Assembly: GCF_013403875.1 (NCBI RefSeq) | Contig: NZ_JACBNX010000010.1 | Coordinates: forward strand, 110,485 to 174,484 | DNA length: 64,000 nt | Origin: Burkholderia guangdongensis | GTDB taxonomy: Bacteria > Pseudomonadota > Gammaproteobacteria > Burkholderiales > Burkholderiaceae | Direction: 5' to 3' | In this document: positions 35,513-45,062 of the stretch, in pieces | How positions within the stretch are numbered: position 1 is the first letter of the stretch | Layout of the letters: each line of letters opens with the position of its first letter | Notes under the pieces: generated by a model | What the model was told of the DNA's origin: nothing | The model's input: the letters and a program-made list of their open reading frames with translations, nothing else | Database searches by the model: none | Position numbers and translations under genes: made by a program

Positions 35513-35632
35513 GCGTCGGGTCAGAAGAGAAGTTTCCGGAAGGATAGCGCTTGTGGTGATGCGCGTCCAGAACGGCATGCTCACCATATCCGGTGAAGCG
35601 CGCCGATAAAACACGGCTCACCCGATCCGTTT

Positions 35633-36432
35633 CCCGAAAATGCTCACCGCTCCGGAATCCACGTCAATCGGGCTCACCGCGACAGATCGGGGCAGGCGCG
35701 GCGCACGCCGGCGTTCACGTCACCGCCGCCGGTGCGCAATCATCTCCCGTATCGGCTCACCTATCGCGTCGTCGCAAATTTACGACTTGCGCGGCCGTCA
35801 CGTGTATCTCACCAGCACGCGTGAGTCGTGAGTCGTTCGGACACGCACGATATCACCTGTATGCCCATACAGATCGCGAATCCTCGACCGGAATGCGCGA
35901 ATCGAGCGGCAGCGACGACGTCGGCCGGCACGGATTTGCGACGGATGCGGCCGCGCATCGAGCGTCGTCGAAGCCAACTCCCGAAAAACCTCACCAATGG
36001 CAACCGCGGCTCGGAACATCGACGATGAACAAACGCCCGACGCACGTGGAATCCGCAGCCAAAGCATCCCGAAAAATCTCACCTTAGCCGGGAAAGGAGC
36101 GGGAAAGCGCATTGGCTACTGCTCCCGAAAAACCTCACCATTCTTTCCTCGCATTCAAAAATCCCAATGCGCTCCGATACTTAAGTGCGGATGCTGAAGC
36201 GATCCGCGAACCGGCCGGCTCCTGAATGTTCTCACCTTTGATGCGTGTCGGAGCCAGCGGTGACCGGCGGCTCAATCCCGAAAAACCTCACCTTTCCGAA
36301 AAATTCGATCGCCTCCGCAGGCTCGCCATGTAGTTCTGACGGGCCTTTCGGAGAATATGGCTGAAAATTGGTCCCGAAAAAGCTCACCTATGGCGTCTTT
36401 TCGGCCGAGATAGGCTCCCGAACAATCTCACC
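35633..36432 (+). repeat. Iterons, proximal group (9 copies)
   Basis: Consensus CCCGAAAAANCTCACC (16 bp, often preceded by T and followed by TTT). Copies begin at 35633, 35746 (weaker), 35980, 36068, 36124, 36221 (weaker), 36277, 36373 and 36417. All are on the plus strand. Spacing is irregular here except 36373-36417 (44 bp). They lie immediately upstream of the initiator gene. Confidence 0.9.
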
Positions 36433-36463
36433 TTTGAGCCTAAGGTGCGTTCATCCAGGAAAT

Positions 36464-36902
36464 CCCGAAAAAACTCACCTTTCGTCGATCCTGCCGGGAA
36501 AACCCGCATGCCACTCCCGAAAAGCCTCACCTTTGGATCCCGACGACCCCATTTGAGGCGTCAAAGTGGGCTTCTTTCCCGGAAATCCTCACATCAAAGT
36601 GGCGCCGGGTCCCGTGGAATCTCACCTTTCATGAATTTTGCCTAAAAGAAGGGCAACATCCAGGCTGTGCACAGGCCCCGAAAACGCTCACCTTTGTGCT
36701 GTGCACAGGCGTCGATCCTGTGCAAGTCTGGCAATCGCTTGCCGGCTGTGAGGTCCCGCAAACCTTCACCTTTGGGAAAACCCTCGATCCGCTGTGATCC
36801 CGAATCCGCTCACGATCTTTCCCGGAAGGGCTCACGCAATGCCCCGAACCCCATCACTTCGGCTCCTGTAGAGGGTCACCTTGCATCCCGCAGACCTTCA
36901 CC
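36464..36902 (+). repeat. Iterons, distal group (11 copies, partly 22-bp phased)
   Basis: Copies begin at 36464, 36516, 36578, 36611, 36677, 36755, 36799, 36821, 36843, 36865 and 36887. The last five are exactly 22 bp apart even though the individual copies are degenerate (for example CCCGAACCCCATCACT at 36843). Other intervals are 33, 66 and 44 bp. Multiples of 11 bp put the sites on one face of the helix. The AT-rich patch follows within 50 bp. Confidence 0.88.
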
Positions 36903-36942
36903 TTCCCGGCCGGAAACCCTTGCTGGACAAGGATGTGCCGTG

Positions 36943-36990
36943 GCGTTAACGTTTTTAACTAAGGGTTCAAGGGTGTTTACTTCTAATACT
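36943..36990. other. AT-rich patch, candidate DNA-unwinding element
   Basis: GTTAACGTTTTTAACTAAGG and the following TTTACTTCTAATACT are the most AT-rich stretch of the origin. It lies between the phased iterons (ending 36902) and a DnaA-box-like site (37012). Confidence 0.5.
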
Positions 36991-37011
36991 CTCAAGACTC
37001 ACCCCGACGAG

Positions 37012-37020
37012 TTTTCCACA
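37012..37020 (+). promoter_or_regulatory. DnaA-box-like site
   Basis: TTTTCCACA, one mismatch from the consensus TTATCCACA, immediately beyond the AT-rich patch of the origin. Confidence 0.55.
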
Positions 37021-37280
37021 GACCCCCTCCAACCCGACACCCACCGCCATGTGAAACAATGACGAATCTTTCCAACAGCCGTAAAAAATCAATCGATACA
37101 AACGGTTAGGCGTGTTTCTTCGCTTTGTTTCACGAAATCTCCAGACCGGAACGGAATCGGACACACACAGCGCGGCTTTCCGGCACTGTCGACGCAAAAT
37201 CACAACGACCCTCGAAAAATAGTATTGAACAGTACGTATTTCGTTATGATCGAGACGTTCCATTGCCCGAGAGTGCCGTC

Positions 37281-38462
37281 ATGACCCTGGACGAGATGCG
37301 CCAAGTCATTCGAGATGAACTGGAATCCCTGCGCACGACCGGTGCGCGACGCCAGGAACTCTCGCTTCACGCGTGCAAGCGACTGTTTTTCGATCTCGGT
37401 ATTCGTCCGTCCGCGGCGAACGTCCGGGACTTGACCCAGACTGGCAGCGCGAGCGACATCCCGAAAGACATCGACCATTTCTGGGAACGCATTCGCACCG
37501 CATCGAAAGTCCGTCTCGAAGGGGCCGCCATTCCGAAGTCCGTCGAAGACAAAGCCGGCGCACTGCTTGGTGCGCTCTATGAAGAAGCGCTGAAGGCCGC
37601 GCGCGAGAGCCTCGATGCGGATCGCGAGCAGATTCAGGTCGACATCGCCGATGCCGGGCAGCAACTCCGCGATGCGACGATTCGTCAGGAAACGCTCGAG
37701 GCGGCGCTTGCCCGCAGCGATGCCCGCAACGAACAGCTTCAGGCTCGCATCACCGCACTCGAAGTGCAGCTCGCGTCACAAACCACGCACGGTTCGGTCA
37801 ACGAGGCGACGTTACTCACCTCCGTCAGCCGACTGGAAAGGGAATTGGCGGCCGCGACCGATCGCGTCCAGACCGAGCAAACGCAGAAGGCCGCGCTGCG
37901 GGACCGAATCGACGCGCTGCAAGCCGAGCTCCAGCAGCGCACCGAGCACTATGCGCAGCAGATCAAGGATGCGGTGGCGGAAGCCGAACGGCGCGTCAAG
38001 CCGATGCTCGTCGAGCTCGATTCGTTAAGGAGCATGGCGTCCACCTATCAGGCCGGGCAACGCGACGTGCAGCGCAAGGAATTCGATTTTCTGCAGCAGC
38101 TCAGCGCGGCCAAGGCGCGCGCGGATCGCCTCGAAGAGCAACTGCGCACCCAAAGCGACGAGCTGGATGCCACTTCGCGTGAAGTGAGCACATTGCGCGC
38201 GAATCGCGGGATGGATCCGGCGATCGCGACGCTGATTCGGCGCCTCGCGGATACCGGCAAGCTCGATGCCGATGCATTTTCCATCGTCGGCACCATACTC
38301 GATCAAGACGTTCCGTTGCCCGACGCGTGCCCGCATTGCGACGGCGAACCGGAACTGTCGCACGGTGCCGACGGTTTCGAAGTGTCCTGCCCGGAATGCG
38401 AGCATGCATCCGGACCGAGGCCGTCCCGCTTCGAGGCCGTTTCGCGTTTTCGTCACGGTTGA
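37281..38462 (+). CDS. KfrA-like coiled-coil DNA-binding protein with C-terminal zinc ribbon
   Basis: A 393-aa protein. Residues 1-100 resemble the KfrA N-terminal DNA-binding domain (MTLDEMRQVIRDELESLR; LFFDLGIRPSAANVRDLTQT). Residues about 105-315 are a long coiled coil rich in Ala/Glu/Gln/Arg heptads. Residues about 350-382 hold two CxxC pairs (CPHCDGEPELS, SCPECEHAS), a zinc-ribbon pattern not typical of KfrA. On plasmids KfrA proteins autoregulate and assist partition or form a structural fibre. The position just beyond the origin suggests a segregation or origin-organising role here. ATG 37281 is used; an upstream in-frame ATG at 37125 overlaps the leader. Confidence 0.75.
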   Translation: MTLDEMRQVIRDELESLRTTGARRQELSLHACKRLFFDLGIRPSAANVRDLTQTGSASDIPKDIDHFWERIRTASKVRLEGAAIPKSVEDKAGALLGALYEEALKAARESLDADREQIQVDIADAGQQLRDATIRQETLEAALARSDARNEQLQARITALEVQLASQTTHGSVNEATLLTSVSRLERELAAATDRVQTEQTQKAALRDRIDALQAELQQRTEHYAQQIKDAVAEAERRVKPMLVELDSLRSMASTYQAGQRDVQRKEFDFLQQLSAAKARADRLEEQLRTQSDELDATSREVSTLRANRGMDPAIATLIRRLADTGKLDADAFSIVGTILDQDVPLPDACPHCDGEPELSHGADGFEVSCPECEHASGPRPSRFEAVSRFRHG

Positions 38463-38490
38463 CCCTGTCCGGACCGGCGATTCGATCGAA

Positions 38491-38506
38491 GGTGAGCCGG
38501 TACGGG
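38491..38506 (-). repeat. Ectopic iteron (minus strand)
   Basis: GGTGAGCCGGTACGGG, the reverse of CCCGTACCGGCTCACC; ends match the iteron consensus. In the 187-bp gap after the KfrA-like gene, 1.6 kb beyond the main array. Confidence 0.7.
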
Positions 38507-38514
38507 AGGCTCAA

Positions 38515-38530
38515 GGTGAGATTTTTCGGG
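38515..38530 (-). repeat. Ectopic iteron (minus strand)
   Basis: GGTGAGATTTTTCGGG, exactly the reverse complement of the iteron at 36068 (CCCGAAAAATCTCACC). It is 24 bp from its neighbour at 38491. Confidence 0.85.
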
Positions 38531-38649
38531 AGCCTGCGGACGGCCGCGTTCGACCGCTCAAGGCTTTGAGACAGGTGATCGGGCCGCGCTCATGCCGTTC
38601 ACGTATCGTGCGGAACGCACGTCACCGACTCACCGGTTGCGCGAATGGA

Positions 38650-39663
38650 TCAGTGAGCGTCCGCGGCGATGCCCGGCTCACCGTCCGTCAGATCGTCGCG
38701 CCAATTCTTCCAGGCCCGATGCAGACGATGCGACGAAATGGGCTGCATGAACCCGAGCCATTTGCCGACCCGTTCCACCGGAACGTCGTTTTCGAACAGC
38801 TCCGCCGCGTACGTGTTGCGCAGCGTCTGCGGGCTCGCGCGCGCCGCACGGGAGGCGGTGATGTCGGCCGCCTCGATGATCGCGTCGACGGCGCGCAGCA
38901 TCGTCGCCTTGTGCATCGGACGGCCGGCGGGCGACGCAGGAAATACCAGGTCCCCCGGTATCTCCTGATGCCTGCGCTCCATGAGCCATGCATCGAACAG
39001 CGCGATCGCGAATGACGCGAGATGCGTTTCCCGCGTGAAATCCGGATGCGTCGACGGAATGATCAACGACGTGCCGCTCGAAGTAATGCAACTAATGGTG
39101 AGCGCACGCGCTTCGCCCGTCTTCACGCCCGCACCGAGAAATGCGGCGACGAGCGCGCGGTCGCGACGCTCCCGCCAATGCGCGGCGCCGGACACCGCGA
39201 TCGGCGAAAAAAGATGCGCGATCAGCTTCGCGCGCTCAGACGGCGAAAGGAATCCGGTCGGCTCGTTGTCGCGCGCTTTTCGCCAGGTCGCTTCGCCATC
39301 CTGAGCGATGAAACGGGCGGGATTCGTCGACGCGAACTCGATGCGGCGGATATGGTCGAGCACACGCTCGATCAGCCGCAGGTAACGCATTCGCTGGGTT
39401 TTCCTGATCGGTAGCTCGCCGACGAAGTGTGCGATCGACGCGGTATCGACGGTGACCAGATTTTTTTGATGAGCACGCAGCCAGGTCAGGAAGGCGCCCC
39501 ATTGCGCGCGGTAGACGTCGGCCGACGATCGGCGGAAGTCTTGCGTGGCCAACCAGGCATCGAATGCGGCTTCCGGCGCGGTGAGCCAGTCGGATGCGCT
39601 GCGATCGAACAAGTCCTTCGCGTCGGACGTTGGAGAAGCGTTCGGGGGTGTCGGCGGAGACAT
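38650..39663 (-). CDS. Tyrosine-recombinase-like protein, probably inactive
   Basis: A 337-aa protein with the phage-integrase layout: SAM-like N-terminal domain (about 35-150: FDAWLATQDFRRSSADVYRA) and a C-terminal catalytic-fold domain (about 160-330). Catalytic residues look lost. The first Arg region reads AGVKTGEARALTIS (Lys for Arg, about 181). The second reads SPQTLRNTYAAELF (Arg kept, His replaced by Gln). The tail VGKWLGFMQPISSHRLHRAW has no Tyr where the nucleophile belongs. It probably binds DNA without cutting, perhaps at the nearby origin. ATG 39663 is chosen. It follows the SOS-box gene by 76 nt on the same strand. Confidence 0.8.
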   Translation of the reverse strand: MSPPTPPNASPTSDAKDLFDRSASDWLTAPEAAFDAWLATQDFRRSSADVYRAQWGAFLTWLRAHQKNLVTVDTASIAHFVGELPIRKTQRMRYLRLIERVLDHIRRIEFASTNPARFIAQDGEATWRKARDNEPTGFLSPSERAKLIAHLFSPIAVSGAAHWRERRDRALVAAFLGAGVKTGEARALTISCITSSGTSLIIPSTHPDFTRETHLASFAIALFDAWLMERRHQEIPGDLVFPASPAGRPMHKATMLRAVDAIIEAADITASRAARASPQTLRNTYAAELFENDVPVERVGKWLGFMQPISSHRLHRAWKNWRDDLTDGEPGIAADAH

Positions 39664-39739
39664 GCTATTTATTCCGTTAGTTGCGCCTATGGTAGCCCCA
39701 CGAAAGCGACGTTCGCCAGAGAAATCGCGGCGGCGTTGC

Positions 39740-40114
39740 TCAGTCGCCCCATGCTTTCGCCGGCCGGGCCGATCGAGCCGGCTTGCGTGTGCCGGAGACG
39801 TCGGACGCCGCTTCGTATGCGGCAACCGCGAACGAGAACACGGCCGGCAACGCATTCGACCGCCCGAAATCGATCGGATCGTCGGTTTCCGGAAAAGCCA
39901 TGTCCGCCGGGCGCTCGAACAACTGCCGCATGCCGGCGTCGTGCCGGCTGGCGAAACCGAGATCCGCCAGTGCTTCCGCCTCGATCGCGTGTAGCAGGCG
40001 CCAGGTCAGCGGAACCCGCTGGCGGATGTATCGCGCGGCAACGTGGCGAACGATCTGCTCCAGATCGTGTGCCGCAGCCTTGAAGCTGAGGGCGGCCAAA
40101 TCCTGTTCGGTCAT
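39740..40114 (-). CDS. Unknown 124-aa protein behind an SOS box
   Basis: I do not recognise this family. It begins MTEQDLAALSFKAAAHDLEQ, is mostly helical in appearance, has no membrane segment or signal peptide, and ends in a basic tail (GTRKPARSARPAKAWGD). ATG 40114 has AGGAGC 7 nt upstream. A near-consensus LexA box lies 72 nt upstream and no other promoter could use it, since the gene on that side ends there. It is therefore likely DNA-damage inducible. It precedes the inactive recombinase-like gene and is 3 kb from the origin, suggesting a replication or division checkpoint role; that is inference. Confidence 0.7.
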   Translation of the reverse strand: MTEQDLAALSFKAAAHDLEQIVRHVAARYIRQRVPLTWRLLHAIEAEALADLGFASRHDAGMRQLFERPADMAFPETDDPIDFGRSNALPAVFSFAVAAYEAASDVSGTRKPARSARPAKAWGD

Positions 40115-40185
40115 CACGGGCTCCTGTCGGTCAGCGTGGGCGCTTGCGCGGCCGTTCCGGTCCCGTGCAAGGCTGAGTGTCCGTA

Positions 40186-40205
40186 TACTGTACAAATATA
40201 CAGTA
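40186..40205. promoter_or_regulatory. LexA (SOS) box
   Basis: TACTGTACAAATATACAGTA contains CTGT-N8-ACAG (40188-40203) with the flanking TA/TA of the extended consensus. It is an almost perfect palindrome, lying between the 3' end of the XRE-cupin gene and the start of the 124-aa gene on the minus strand. Confidence 0.85.
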
Positions 40206-40243
40206 CAGAGCGCAACTGGCCGTTCGGCCGACTGGACGTCCCG

Positions 40244-40879
40244 TCAGCGATGGATCACGATCAACAGCGCCTTTGCTTCGGCTTTGCCCGGATTGCGGAT
40301 CGCGTGCGGCGCGTCGGCCGCGTAGCGCGCGGTGTCGCCGGATTTCAGCCGGCGCACGGTCGCCGCCGCCTCGATCTCGATCGCGCCCTGCAGCACGGTC
40401 AAATGCTCGCGCGTGCCCGGCTCGTGCGCATTCGACACGAGTGCGCCGCCGCCCGGCAACGTCAGCTCGTACCACTCGAACTTGCCGGCGAGATCGAGCG
40501 GGCCCCATACGCGGAGCTGATATCGGCCATCGTGACCGGACAGCGTCGGGATGTCGTGCGGGCCGTCGACGCGGATCATCTCCGGCGCGCGCGGCGGGGC
40601 GAAGAGTTCGTCGAGCGTGATGCCGAGCGCGTTGGTCAGGCGCCACGCGACGGCGATCGTCGGGTTGGCCTTGTCGCGCTCGATCTCGGAGAGCATCGAT
40701 TTCGAGACGCCCGCGGCGCGCGACAGGTCGTCGAGCGTCAGCTGGCGCTCGTTGCGCAGGCGCTGAATCTGTTCGCCGACGCGCGGCGGCGTCGCGGCGG
40801 CGGGTGTCGAAGCGGGTGTCGAAGCGGGTGTCGAAGCGGCCGTCGCGGCGCCGCGACGCGATCCCGTGGAGCTTGCCAT
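40244..40879 (-). CDS. XRE-family regulator with C-terminal cupin
   Basis: A 211-aa regulator. Residues about 34-90 form an XRE helix-turn-helix (QIQRLRNERQLTLDDLSRAA, GVSKSMLSEIERDKANPTIA). Residues about 120-210 form a cupin ligand domain (EWYELTLPGGGALVSNAHEP, LTVLQGAIEIEA, GDTARYAADAPHAIRNPG). The N-terminus has an STPA repeat encoded by three 12-bp tandem units (GCGGGTGTCGAA on the plus strand, 40800-40835). It is divergent from kbl-tdh, with a 12-bp-arm inverted repeat between, so it most likely controls threonine breakdown and itself. Cupins of this group bind small metabolites. Confidence 0.87.
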   Translation of the reverse strand: MASSTGSRRGAATAASTPASTPASTPAAATPPRVGEQIQRLRNERQLTLDDLSRAAGVSKSMLSEIERDKANPTIAVAWRLTNALGITLDELFAPPRAPEMIRVDGPHDIPTLSGHDGRYQLRVWGPLDLAGKFEWYELTLPGGGALVSNAHEPGTREHLTVLQGAIEIEAAATVRRLKSGDTARYAADAPHAIRNPGKAEAKALLIVIHR

Positions 40880-40905
40880 TTGAGTTCCGTTCGCTTAGAG
40901 TTGTT

Positions 40906-40935
40906 CGGTATTTCGAATTTTAGTTCGAAATACCG
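40906..40935. promoter_or_regulatory. Operator-like inverted repeat between XRE-cupin gene and kbl
   Basis: Perfect 12-bp arms CGGTATTTCGAA and TTCGAAATACCG with a 6-bp spacer (TTTTAG). It starts 26 nt upstream of the regulator gene and ends 95 nt upstream of kbl. The size and symmetry fit a dimeric or tetrameric XRE-cupin repressor. Confidence 0.75.
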
Positions 40936-41030
40936 GAAATGAGCGGTCGATCGAGCGACCGACTATAACAGTAGCAGGCCGCTGCGCCGCCACGAGCGCG
41001 GCGGCGGCAAATCCAGTCAGGAGCTTTGCG

Positions 41031-42230
<1,200 letters not shown>

Positions 42231-42243
42231 CGGAGGCCCGGAC

Positions 42244-43275
42244 ATGAAAGCACTCGCCAAACTCGATCGCGCGCCCGGCCTGACGCTCACGCGCGTGAAG
42301 CGTCCCGAGGTCGGGCACAACGACGTCCTGATCCGGATTCGCCGCACCGCGATCTGCGGCACCGACATCCACATCTGGAAATGGGACGACTGGGCGCAGA
42401 AGACCATCCCCGTGCCGATGCACGTCGGCCACGAATACGTCGGCGAGATCGTCGAGATGGGGCAGGAAGTGCGCGGCTTCGCGATCGGCGACCGCGTGTC
42501 CGGCGAAGGTCACATCACGTGTGGCTTCTGCCGGAACTGTCGCGCGGGGCGGCGCCATCTGTGCCGCAACACGATCGGCGTCGGCGTGAATCGCGAGGGC
42601 GCGTTCGCCGAGTATCTCGCGATTCCCGCGTTCAACGCGTTCAAGATTCCGCCCGAGATCTCCGACGATCTCGCCGCGATCTTCGATCCGTTCGGCAACG
42701 CGACGCATACCGCGCTGTCGTTCAATCTCGTCGGCGAGGATGTGCTGATCACCGGCGCGGGCCCGATCGGCATCATGGCCGTCGCAATCGCGAAGCACGT
42801 CGGCGCGCGCAACGTCGTGATTACCGACATCAACGACTATCGCCTCGGCCTCGCCCGCCAGATGGGCGCGACGCGCGCGGTCAACGTCGCGCGCGAGTCG
42901 CTGCGCGACGTGATGGCCGAACTGCACATGAACGAAGGGTTCGACGTCGGGCTCGAGATGTCCGGCGTGCCGAGCGCGTTCACCGGCATGCTCGAGGCGA
43001 TGAATCACGGCGGCAAGGTTGCGCTGCTCGGCATTCCGCCCGCGCAGACCGCGATCGACTGGAATCAGGTGATCTTCAAGGGCCTCGAGATCAAGGGCAT
43101 CTACGGCCGCGAGATGTTCGAGACCTGGTACAAGATGGTCGCGATGCTGCAAAGCGGCCTCGACCTGTCGCCGATCATCACGCACCGCTTCGCGGTCGAC
43201 GATTACGAGAAGGGCTTCGCCGCGATGCTGTCCGGAGAAAGCGGCAAGGTGATTCTCGACTGGACGACGGCCTGA
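42244..43275 (+). CDS. tdh: L-threonine 3-dehydrogenase
   Basis: A 343-aa zinc-dependent medium-chain dehydrogenase (E. coli Tdh 341 aa) that oxidises threonine to 2-amino-3-ketobutyrate with NAD+. The catalytic zinc Cys is C38 in [13 protein letters not shown], followed by [14 protein letters not shown]. The structural zinc Cys cluster is [17 protein letters not shown] and the Rossmann motif [20 protein letters not shown]. It is the second gene of kbl-tdh and ends 31 nt before an NTF2-like gene that may be co-transcribed. Confidence 0.96.
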   Translation: MKALAKLDRAPGLTLTRVKRPEVGHNDVLIRIRRTAICGTDIHIWKWDDWAQKTIPVPMHVGHEYVGEIVEMGQEVRGFAIGDRVSGEGHITCGFCRNCRAGRRHLCRNTIGVGVNREGAFAEYLAIPAFNAFKIPPEISDDLAAIFDPFGNATHTALSFNLVGEDVLITGAGPIGIMAVAIAKHVGARNVVITDINDYRLGLARQMGATRAVNVARESLRDVMAELHMNEGFDVGLEMSGVPSAFTGMLEAMNHGGKVALLGIPPAQTAIDWNQVIFKGLEIKGIYGREMFETWYKMVAMLQSGLDLSPIITHRFAVDDYEKGFAAMLSGESGKVILDWTTA

Positions 43276-43306
43276 GCGTTTCGACATCCTGGAGCTGGAG
43301 AGCGCT

Positions 43307-43786
43307 ATGCCCGATTCCAACGAAATCCGTCCGCCCGTTCCGCCGTTCTCGCCCGACACCGCGAAGCAGAAAGTCCGTGCGGCCGAGGATGCGTGGAACT
43401 CGCGCGATCCGCGGCGCGTGTCGCTCGCGTATACGCCGCACAGCCGCTGGCGAAATCGCGCCGAGTTCGTCAACGGCCGCGACGAGATCGTCGCGTTCCT
43501 GCAGCGGAAGTGGGCGCGCGAGCTCGACTACCGGCTGATCAAGGAACTCTGGACGTGCGGCGGCAATCGCATCGCGGTGCGCTTCGCATACGAATGGCAC
43601 GATGATGCCGGCAACTGGTTCCGCTCGTACGGCAATGAGAACTGGGAGTTCGACGACAACGGATTGATGGCGCGTCGTCATGCGAGTATCAACGACTTGC
43701 CGATCAGCGACGCGGATCGCCTGTTCCGCTGGCCACTCGGACGTCGCCCGGACGATCATCCGGGCCTGTCCGATCTCGGACTGTAG
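43307..43786 (+). CDS. NTF2-like / SnoaL-fold protein (DUF1348 type)
   Basis: A 159-aa protein of the nuclear-transport-factor-2 fold. Recognised from [40 protein letters not shown] and [20 protein letters not shown], ending [20 protein letters not shown]. These residues are strongly conserved in the DUF1348 group, whose biochemical function is not established. It is cytoplasmic. It lies 31 nt after tdh and may be in the same transcript. The 115-nt gap after it contains two iteron-like sequences. Confidence 0.82.
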   Translation: MPDSNEIRPPVPPFSPDTAKQKVRAAEDAWNSRDPRRVSLAYTPHSRWRNRAEFVNGRDEIVAFLQRKWARELDYRLIKELWTCGGNRIAVRFAYEWHDDAGNWFRSYGNENWEFDDNGLMARRHASINDLPISDADRLFRWPLGRRPDDHPGLSDLGL

Positions 43787-43807
43787 TGCGTCGTTCCCGG
43801 CTCGACG

Positions 43808-43823
43808 GTGAGGAAATACGGGA
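43808..43823 (-). repeat. Ectopic iteron (minus strand)
   Basis: GGTGAGGAAATACGGG, the reverse of CCCGTATTTCCTCACC. Intergenic, 22 nt after the NTF2-like gene and 6.9 kb from the main array. It faces the plus-strand copy at 43859. Confidence 0.75.
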
Positions 43824-43858
43824 GCCGATTCAGGAGCCGATTCCCGAATCGATACGCT

Positions 43859-43874
43859 CCCGAAAAATCTCACC
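43859..43874 (+). repeat. Ectopic iteron (plus strand)
   Basis: CCCGAAAAATCTCACC, identical to the origin iteron at 36068. Intergenic, 26 nt before the end of the tartrate dehydrogenase gene. Confidence 0.88.
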
Positions 43875-43900
43875 TCAAGCGCATCCGTGGCACGCGTCGG

Positions 43901-44986
43901 TCAACGCGCGATGCGCGCCGCGATCGCTTCCCCCACTTCCCGCGTGCCGGCCTGGCCGCCGAGGTCGCGCGTACGCGGCCCGTCCCGCAGCACGGCCTCG
44001 ATCGCCGCGACGATTGCATCATGTGCGTCGCGCTCGATGCCCGCGCCGTGCCCGAGAAAGTCGAGCATCATCGCGGCCGACCAGATCATCGCGATCGGAT
44101 TCGCGATGAATTGGCCCGCGATGTCGGGTGCGGAACCGTGCACCGGCTCGAACAGCGACGGGAACGTGCGGTCCGGATTCATGTTCGCCGATGGCGCGAT
44201 CCCGATCGTGCCGGTGCACGCCGGGCCGAGATCGGACAGGATGTCGCCGAACAGGTTCGATGCGACGACGACGTCGAAGCGATCCGGCTGCAGCACGAAA
44301 CGCGCGCACAGAATGTCGATGTGCTGTTTGTCCCATGCGACGTCCGGATAGCGCGCGGCCATCTCGGCCGCGCGCGCGTCCCACCACGGCATGCTGATCG
44401 CGATGCCGTTGCTCTTCGTCGCGACGGTGAGCCGCTTCGCGCGCCGCTGCGCGAGCTCGAACGCGAACTTCAGTACGCGTTCGGTGCCGTGCCGCGTGAA
44501 GATCGACTGCTGGACGACGATCTCGCGCTCGGTGCCGTCGAACATCGTGCCGCCGACGGCCGAGTATTCGCCCTCGGTGTTCTCGCGCACGATCATGAAA
44601 TCGATGTCGCCGGCCTTGCGCCCGGCGAGCGGCGACGGCACGCCGTCGAACAGCCGCGCGGGCCGCAGGTTCACGTACTGGTCGAACTCGCGGCGGAACT
44701 TCAGCAGCGATCCCCACAGCGAGATGTGGTCCGGCACCGTCGCAGGCCAGCCGACCGAGCCGAACAGAATCGCGTCGACGCCCGCGAGCTGCGCCTTCCA
44801 GTCGTCCGGCATCATCTGGCCGTGCTGCGCATAGTAGTCGCAGCTCGCCCAGTCGATGTGCGTGAAATCGAAGCGAATCCCGTAGCGGGCCGTCACCGCG
44901 TCGAGCGCGCGCAGGCCTTCCGGCATCACCTCACGGCCGATGCCGTCGCCGGGAATCACCGCGATCCGATAAATCTTGTCGCTCAT
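43901..44986 (-). CDS. ttuC: Tartrate dehydrogenase/decarboxylase
   Basis: A 361-aa NAD-dependent beta-decarboxylating dehydrogenase of the isocitrate/isopropylmalate family. Seen: IAVIPGDGIGREVMPEGLRA, FMIVRENTEGEYSAVGG (substrate-binding), RRAKRLTVATKSNGI, and the metal/Asp signature NLFGDILSDLGPACTGTIGI, then FEPVHGSAPDIAG. The Asn/Trp-rich loop (SVGWPATVPDHISLWGSLLK) marks the tartrate/D-malate dehydrogenase subgroup rather than LeuB. ATG 44986 (MSDKIYRIAVIPG) is used. It stands alone; a minus-strand iteron lies 76 nt upstream. Confidence 0.9.
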   Translation of the reverse strand: MSDKIYRIAVIPGDGIGREVMPEGLRALDAVTARYGIRFDFTHIDWASCDYYAQHGQMMPDDWKAQLAGVDAILFGSVGWPATVPDHISLWGSLLKFRREFDQYVNLRPARLFDGVPSPLAGRKAGDIDFMIVRENTEGEYSAVGGTMFDGTEREIVVQQSIFTRHGTERVLKFAFELAQRRAKRLTVATKSNGIAISMPWWDARAAEMAARYPDVAWDKQHIDILCARFVLQPDRFDVVVASNLFGDILSDLGPACTGTIGIAPSANMNPDRTFPSLFEPVHGSAPDIAGQFIANPIAMIWSAAMMLDFLGHGAGIERDAHDAIVAAIEAVLRDGPRTRDLGGQAGTREVGEAIAARIAR

Positions 44987-45062
44987 GCGAATGCTCCTTT
45001 GGAACCGAACCCTATCGTCGTGGTGTCGTCGCAGCGCGACGCCGTCGCGCAAAACGCGCAAA

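Larger units (their letters stand above)
35513..37280. other. Replication origin region
   Basis: This 1.77-kb non-coding region carries about 20 same-orientation iterons (35633-36902), a GCTGTGCACAGG sequence present twice (36664, 36698), an AT-rich stretch around 36943-36990 that could be the unwinding element, and one DnaA-box-like TTTTCCACA (37012-37020). The last part (37030-37280) is the leader of the KfrA-like gene with a TATGAT -10 candidate at 37245. Initiator gene, iterons, AT-rich patch and DnaA box in this order are the classic layout of an iteron-controlled origin. Confidence 0.85.

Noticed and set aside
36664..36709. GCTGTGCACAGG pairs as DnaA boxes
   Set aside because: They keep only the CACA end of the DnaA box and are palindromes themselves; noted as origin repeats but not called DnaA sites.
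35633..36902. CRISPR array
   Set aside because: The repeats are 16 bp and degenerate, the gaps vary from 6 to over 200 bp, and no cas genes are near. They fit origin iterons next to an initiator gene.
37110..37145. Chromosome-1 type parS (TGTTTCACGTGAAACA)
   Set aside because: Only half-sites (TTTCACG; TGTGAAACA at 37050) occur, not joined as a palindrome.
38650..39663. An active integrase of a mobile element
   Set aside because: No attachment repeats, tRNA or cargo genes nearby, and catalytic residues are missing.
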